Shown: positions 61,521 through 64,000 of the stretch, in pieces
Position numbering within the stretch: position 1 is the stretch's first letter
Layout: each line of letters begins with the position of its first letter
The notes under the pieces: generated by a model
The model's input: only the letters and a program-made list of their open reading frames with translations
Told to the model about the DNA's origin: nothing
Databases searched by the model: none
Source of the DNA: Phycisphaerae bacterium
GTDB taxonomy: Bacteria; Planctomycetota; Phycisphaerae; UBA1845
Length of the DNA: 64,000 nucleotides
Assembly (NCBI GenBank): GCA_029260165.1
Contig: JAJDDT010000028.1
Span: 1-64,000 of the forward strand
Direction of reading: 5' to 3'
Program-made: the position numbers and the translations under genes

Positions 61521-62940
61521 TGTCAGGCCTGTGATGGTGCCGCACGAGAATGTGAATGACGAGTTTGTGACGATTGTGTCGTGGCAGGTGGGGGACGGGG
61601 ATCGCGTTGAGGCGGATCAGGTATTGGCGGAGGTCGAGGGGAGCAAGGCTGTTTTTGATGTGAAATCGCCGGGGGCGGGTTTTGTGCGATTTTCGCACGC
61701 GTTGGGGACGGACGTGGCTGTTGGGGGTGTGTTGTGTCATGTTTGTGCGACGGCGGATGCGGTGGTTCCGGCGATGGATTCGGTTGAATCGAGGGTGTCC
61801 GTGTCTGCGTCACCCGAGCCGGTCGCGACCCGTGCGACGGATGCGATGTCGGCGTTGGTGGACGATCTGGTTGGTTCGCCTGTTGATGCTGAGACGCGTG
61901 ATAATGACGATCATGTGTTGCGGATGAGTCGGCGGGCGCGGGCGATGATGGTAGATCGCGGTTTGGACGAGTCGGTGTTTGCGGGGCGGGGATTGATTCG
62001 CGAGCGCGATGTGCTGGAGCATCTGGGGGAGGTTGAAGGATCGGTTGCGGTTGCAGAGCCTGTGGTGCGGGAAGTATCTGCGGTGGTGCAGAGTGCGAGG
62101 GCGGAGTCAACGATGATGCCGGTGGCGGATGTGCCGACGCGTGTGGAGCCGTTGTCGCGGATGAAGCGAACGGAGGCGCGGTATATCGGGTCAGCCTATC
62201 GATCGACGTTGCAGAGTGCGGTGACGGTGGCGGTGCCGACGCGGGGTTTGAAGGCGGCGGCTGATCTGCATCCGAGTCTGGAAGGGAACACGACGGCGGT
62301 GATTGTGTTCGAGGCGGCGCGGTTGCTGCGGAAATACCCGGTGTTTAATGCGTGTCATGTTGATGGTGCGGCTCATTTTTATGAACAGGTCAACATCGGG
62401 GTGGCGATGGATGACGGTCGCGGGTTGAAGGTGCCGGTGATTCGGGAAGCGGACGGGCTGGACCTGCCGCAGACGGCTGACGCGATTCGTGATTTGCTGG
62501 TGGGATATGTTGGGGACGAGTTGCCGGTGGAATCGCTGGCGGGTGGGACGTTTACGGTGACGGATTTGTCGGGCGAGGGGGTGCATGATTTTCATCCGTT
62601 GATCAATCAGGGGCAGGCTGCGATTTTGGGGATTGGGGCGGAGTTTTTTCCACCGGGTAGTCGCGAGGGGACGTTCAATCTGACGATGACGTTCGATCAT
62701 CAGTTGGCGGAGGGGCGGTCGGCTGCGGGGTTTTTGAATGACTTGGCGTCGCGGTTGGCGGGTCATGACGAGGCGTTGCGGAACGCAATCGTGGCAGATG
62801 AAAGCGATGAGGAACCTTGTTGCAGTCGGTGTGCGACGTCGCATAGCAGGCTGCGTGAGATGAATCATTATTTGATTCAGACGATCGGGCGAGATGGAAA
62901 TGTGTTGCCGGTGTGTACGGTTTGCACGCAGGGATGGTGA
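61513..62940 (+). CDS. E2-type dihydrolipoamide acyltransferase with altered active site and C-terminal zinc-ribbon tail
   Basis: A 475-residue E2-like protein. A lipoyl domain carries Lys45 in 'VEGSKAVFDVKSP'; an E3/E1-binding domain spans about residues 134-171 ('VLRMSRRARAMMV'); the catalytic domain follows. The active-site motif, normally HxxxDG, reads 'FDHQLAEGRSAA' (His396, Glu400), so the Asp is replaced by Glu. After the catalytic domain come 50 extra residues with two Cys pairs ('CSRC' 437-440, 'CTVC' 468-471), which look like a zinc ribbon and are not a usual E2 feature. The protein overlaps E1 by 8 bases and the next gene by one. No E3 gene is visible. Confidence 0.86.
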   Translation: MSDVRPVMVPHENVNDEFVTIVSWQVGDGDRVEADQVLAEVEGSKAVFDVKSPGAGFVRFSHALGTDVAVGGVLCHVCATADAVVPAMDSVESRVSVSASPEPVATRATDAMSALVDDLVGSPVDAETRDNDDHVLRMSRRARAMMVDRGLDESVFAGRGLIRERDVLEHLGEVEGSVAVAEPVVREVSAVVQSARAESTMMPVADVPTRVEPLSRMKRTEARYIGSAYRSTLQSAVTVAVPTRGLKAAADLHPSLEGNTTAVIVFEAARLLRKYPVFNACHVDGAAHFYEQVNIGVAMDDGRGLKVPVIREADGLDLPQTADAIRDLLVGYVGDELPVESLAGGTFTVTDLSGEGVHDFHPLINQGQAAILGIGAEFFPPGSREGTFNLTMTFDHQLAEGRSAAGFLNDLASRLAGHDEALRNAIVADESDEEPCCSRCATSHSRLREMNHYLIQTIGRDGNVLPVCTVCTQGW

Positions 62941-63752
62941 TGGGGATGGCGGATCAGCGGGAGCAATTGCAGAGTGTGGTGGCTGATTTTTTCGAGACGT
63001 CGCCGACGACGGTGGGGGCTGATTTTGTTCTGGGTGGGCAGCGGTTGGCGAGTTCCATTGCGCGGGCGGGGTTGGATGCTGCGATACGGCGACGGGTTGG
63101 TGTGAAGCTGCCGGCTGTCTATTCTGCCAGGACGTATGGGGAGCTGGAATCGGCGATGTTGGGCGAGGCGGTCGCGGGAACGGGTGGCGTGGCGACGACG
63201 AACGGTTCGCCGGTGTTTTCGATCGGGGCGGTGTCGTCGCGGATTCGGTGCGGCGTGGACGTGGAATCGATTGCAAACCTGCCGGAGGCGGATGACTATT
63301 GGGAACACGATTTCTACAAGACGCATTTTTCGAAAGCGGAGATCGCGTACTGTTTGACGACGGAGAACCCGCGCGAGCATTTCGCGGCGCGGTGGGCAGC
63401 CAGGGAGGCGTTGTCCAAGAGCGACGCGCGGTTTATCGAGGTGAATTCAAGCGATGTTCAGGTGGCTGTCGATGATCGCGGAGCACCGAGGCTGGAATGG
63501 CTGACCGGTGACGGCGTAACGACGCTGCCCTTTGCGGTGAGCCTGACGCATTCGGCTGACCTCGCGATTGCGGTGGTTGTGGGTGGCGGCGACGACGGGC
63601 GCGATGTTGAGAAGCCGTCGATTATGGAAGCTGTCGATTCGCAGGTTATGTCAGGTGCTGACGTGGCGACGCGCGGCGGGTTTGGACTGACGGGGTTGTT
63701 GGCGGTGGCGTCGTTGATTGCGTCGATGGTCGCGATTTGGCGAACGCTATAG
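62940..63752 (+). CDS. fusion of carrier-protein-like domain and 4'-phosphopantetheinyl transferase
   Basis: A 270-residue protein in two parts. Residues 1-80 resemble an acyl-carrier domain: helix I 'EQLQSVVADFFETSP', then a site that aligns with DSL as 'SSI' (Ser39), then 'RRVGVKLPAVYSARTYGELE'. The Asp of DSL is replaced by Ser. Residues 90-230 are a phosphopantetheinyl transferase with 'GVDVESI' (105-111) and 'FAARWAAREALSKSDARF' (148-165), the metal- and CoA-binding motifs of the AcpS/Sfp class. A hydrophobic tail (about 249-270) looks like a membrane anchor. Start at 62940 overlaps the E2 stop by one base. Confidence 0.78.
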   Translation: MGMADQREQLQSVVADFFETSPTTVGADFVLGGQRLASSIARAGLDAAIRRRVGVKLPAVYSARTYGELESAMLGEAVAGTGGVATTNGSPVFSIGAVSSRIRCGVDVESIANLPEADDYWEHDFYKTHFSKAEIAYCLTTENPREHFAARWAAREALSKSDARFIEVNSSDVQVAVDDRGAPRLEWLTGDGVTTLPFAVSLTHSADLAIAVVVGGGDDGRDVEKPSIMEAVDSQVMSGADVATRGGFGLTGLLAVASLIASMVAIWRTL

Positions 63753-63769
63753 GGGGCGTTGATCCTGGG

Positions 63770-64000
63770 ATGACGATGTCGGAAATGGCCAACTCGAGCG
63801 GTGTCGCGTCGCAATCAGCACGTCAGCAGAGTCCGACGGCCAAGCGGATTTGGTTTGCCGTTCGCGCTCTCGTGAGCGTGTTGTTATTGGTGGCGGTTGT
63901 GCGTCAGGTTGGGGATGAGGCGTTGATGGCGTCGTTGCGTCGAGGGATGGCGAATTGGGGTTGGTTGTTGGCTGCTCTGGTGATTCCGCGTGCGGTGGGC
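63770..64000 (+). CDS. polytopic membrane protein, N-terminal part only (YbhN/LPG-synthase-TM-like)
   Basis: An open frame of 77 codons from the ATG at 63770 runs off the right edge, so it is absent from the ORF track. It has a short polar N-terminus ('MTMSEMANSSGVASQ'), then a hydrophobic helix ('FAVRALVSVLLLVAVVRQV'), a short loop and the start of a second helix ('ANWGWLLAALVIPRAVG'). This opening resembles the UPF0104/lysylphosphatidylglycerol-synthase membrane-domain family, which includes suspected lipid or glycan translocases. The identification is tentative. Begins 17 bases after the PPTase stop. Confidence 0.6.
   Translation, partial: MTMSEMANSSGVASQSARQQSPTAKRIWFAVRALVSVLLLVAVVRQVGDEALMASLRRGMANWGWLLAALVIPRAVG

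Overview
The window reads as a chromosomal segment from a GC-rich, Gram-negative-type, menaquinone-using bacterium. Several traits together suggest a member of the Planctomycetota, possibly Phycisphaerae-like: a secreted FG-GAP/VCBS protein ending in dockerin-like Asp/Gly repeats, an IPTL-like C-terminal sorting tail, REP elements beginning 'gggtggccca' with a RAYT relic, a PrkA-YhbH-SpoVR operon and a futalosine-pathway MqnE. This placement is inference; no rRNA gene is present to confirm it.

Region 1 (about 0.25-12.6 kb, minus strand) is one long respiratory Complex I operon in the transcription order nuoI-A-B-C-D-H-J-K-L-M-N, followed by a small helical ORF. nuoE, nuoF and nuoG are absent and nuoI has moved to the front. 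A REP element sits between nuoB and nuoC.

Region 2 (12.8-31.1 kb) is mixed core and accessory sequence: CinA; an ATP-grasp/HAD gene pair; a small membrane-anchored zinc-ribbon protein; a secreted PQQ-type sugar dehydrogenase with a sorting tail; a DinB-fold protein; an EF-hand protein; a translationally coupled lipoprotein-ECF sigma-anti-sigma operon; mqnE; prkA-yhbH-spoVR; the VCBS/dockerin protein; and a PhnP-like metallo-hydrolase.

Region 3 (31.3-47 kb) carries a TetR regulator, a double-ACT protein, dnaK, a secreted redoxin, a tandem thioredoxin-fold lipoprotein, a lone class I isoprenoid-synthase homologue, a YjfB-like small protein, a truncated RAYT transposase inside REP elements, a methyltransferase, a GT2 glycosyltransferase, a GT-C membrane glycosyltransferase and an RND pump with its adaptor. 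The GT-C and RND genes overlap tail to tail.

Region 4 (47.3 kb to the right edge, plus strand) is the most unusual part. It starts with a ketoacyl synthase III and an SDR. After a REPIN-bearing gap come a LuxR-type regulator and a tightly packed run of genes: DPM-like GT2, GT4, AsnB-type amidotransferase, methyltransferase, GlpD-like FAD enzyme, second SDR, hexapeptide acyltransferase, fused E1 of a 2-oxoacid dehydrogenase, an E2 with an altered active site and a zinc-ribbon tail, a carrier-domain/phosphopantetheinyl-transferase fusion, and the start of a multi-membrane-span protein. Most junctions overlap by a few bases. I infer a biosynthetic pathway that builds an acylated, glycosylated and amidated product, probably a lipid-linked or exported glycan or glycolipid. 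The product cannot be named from the sequence.
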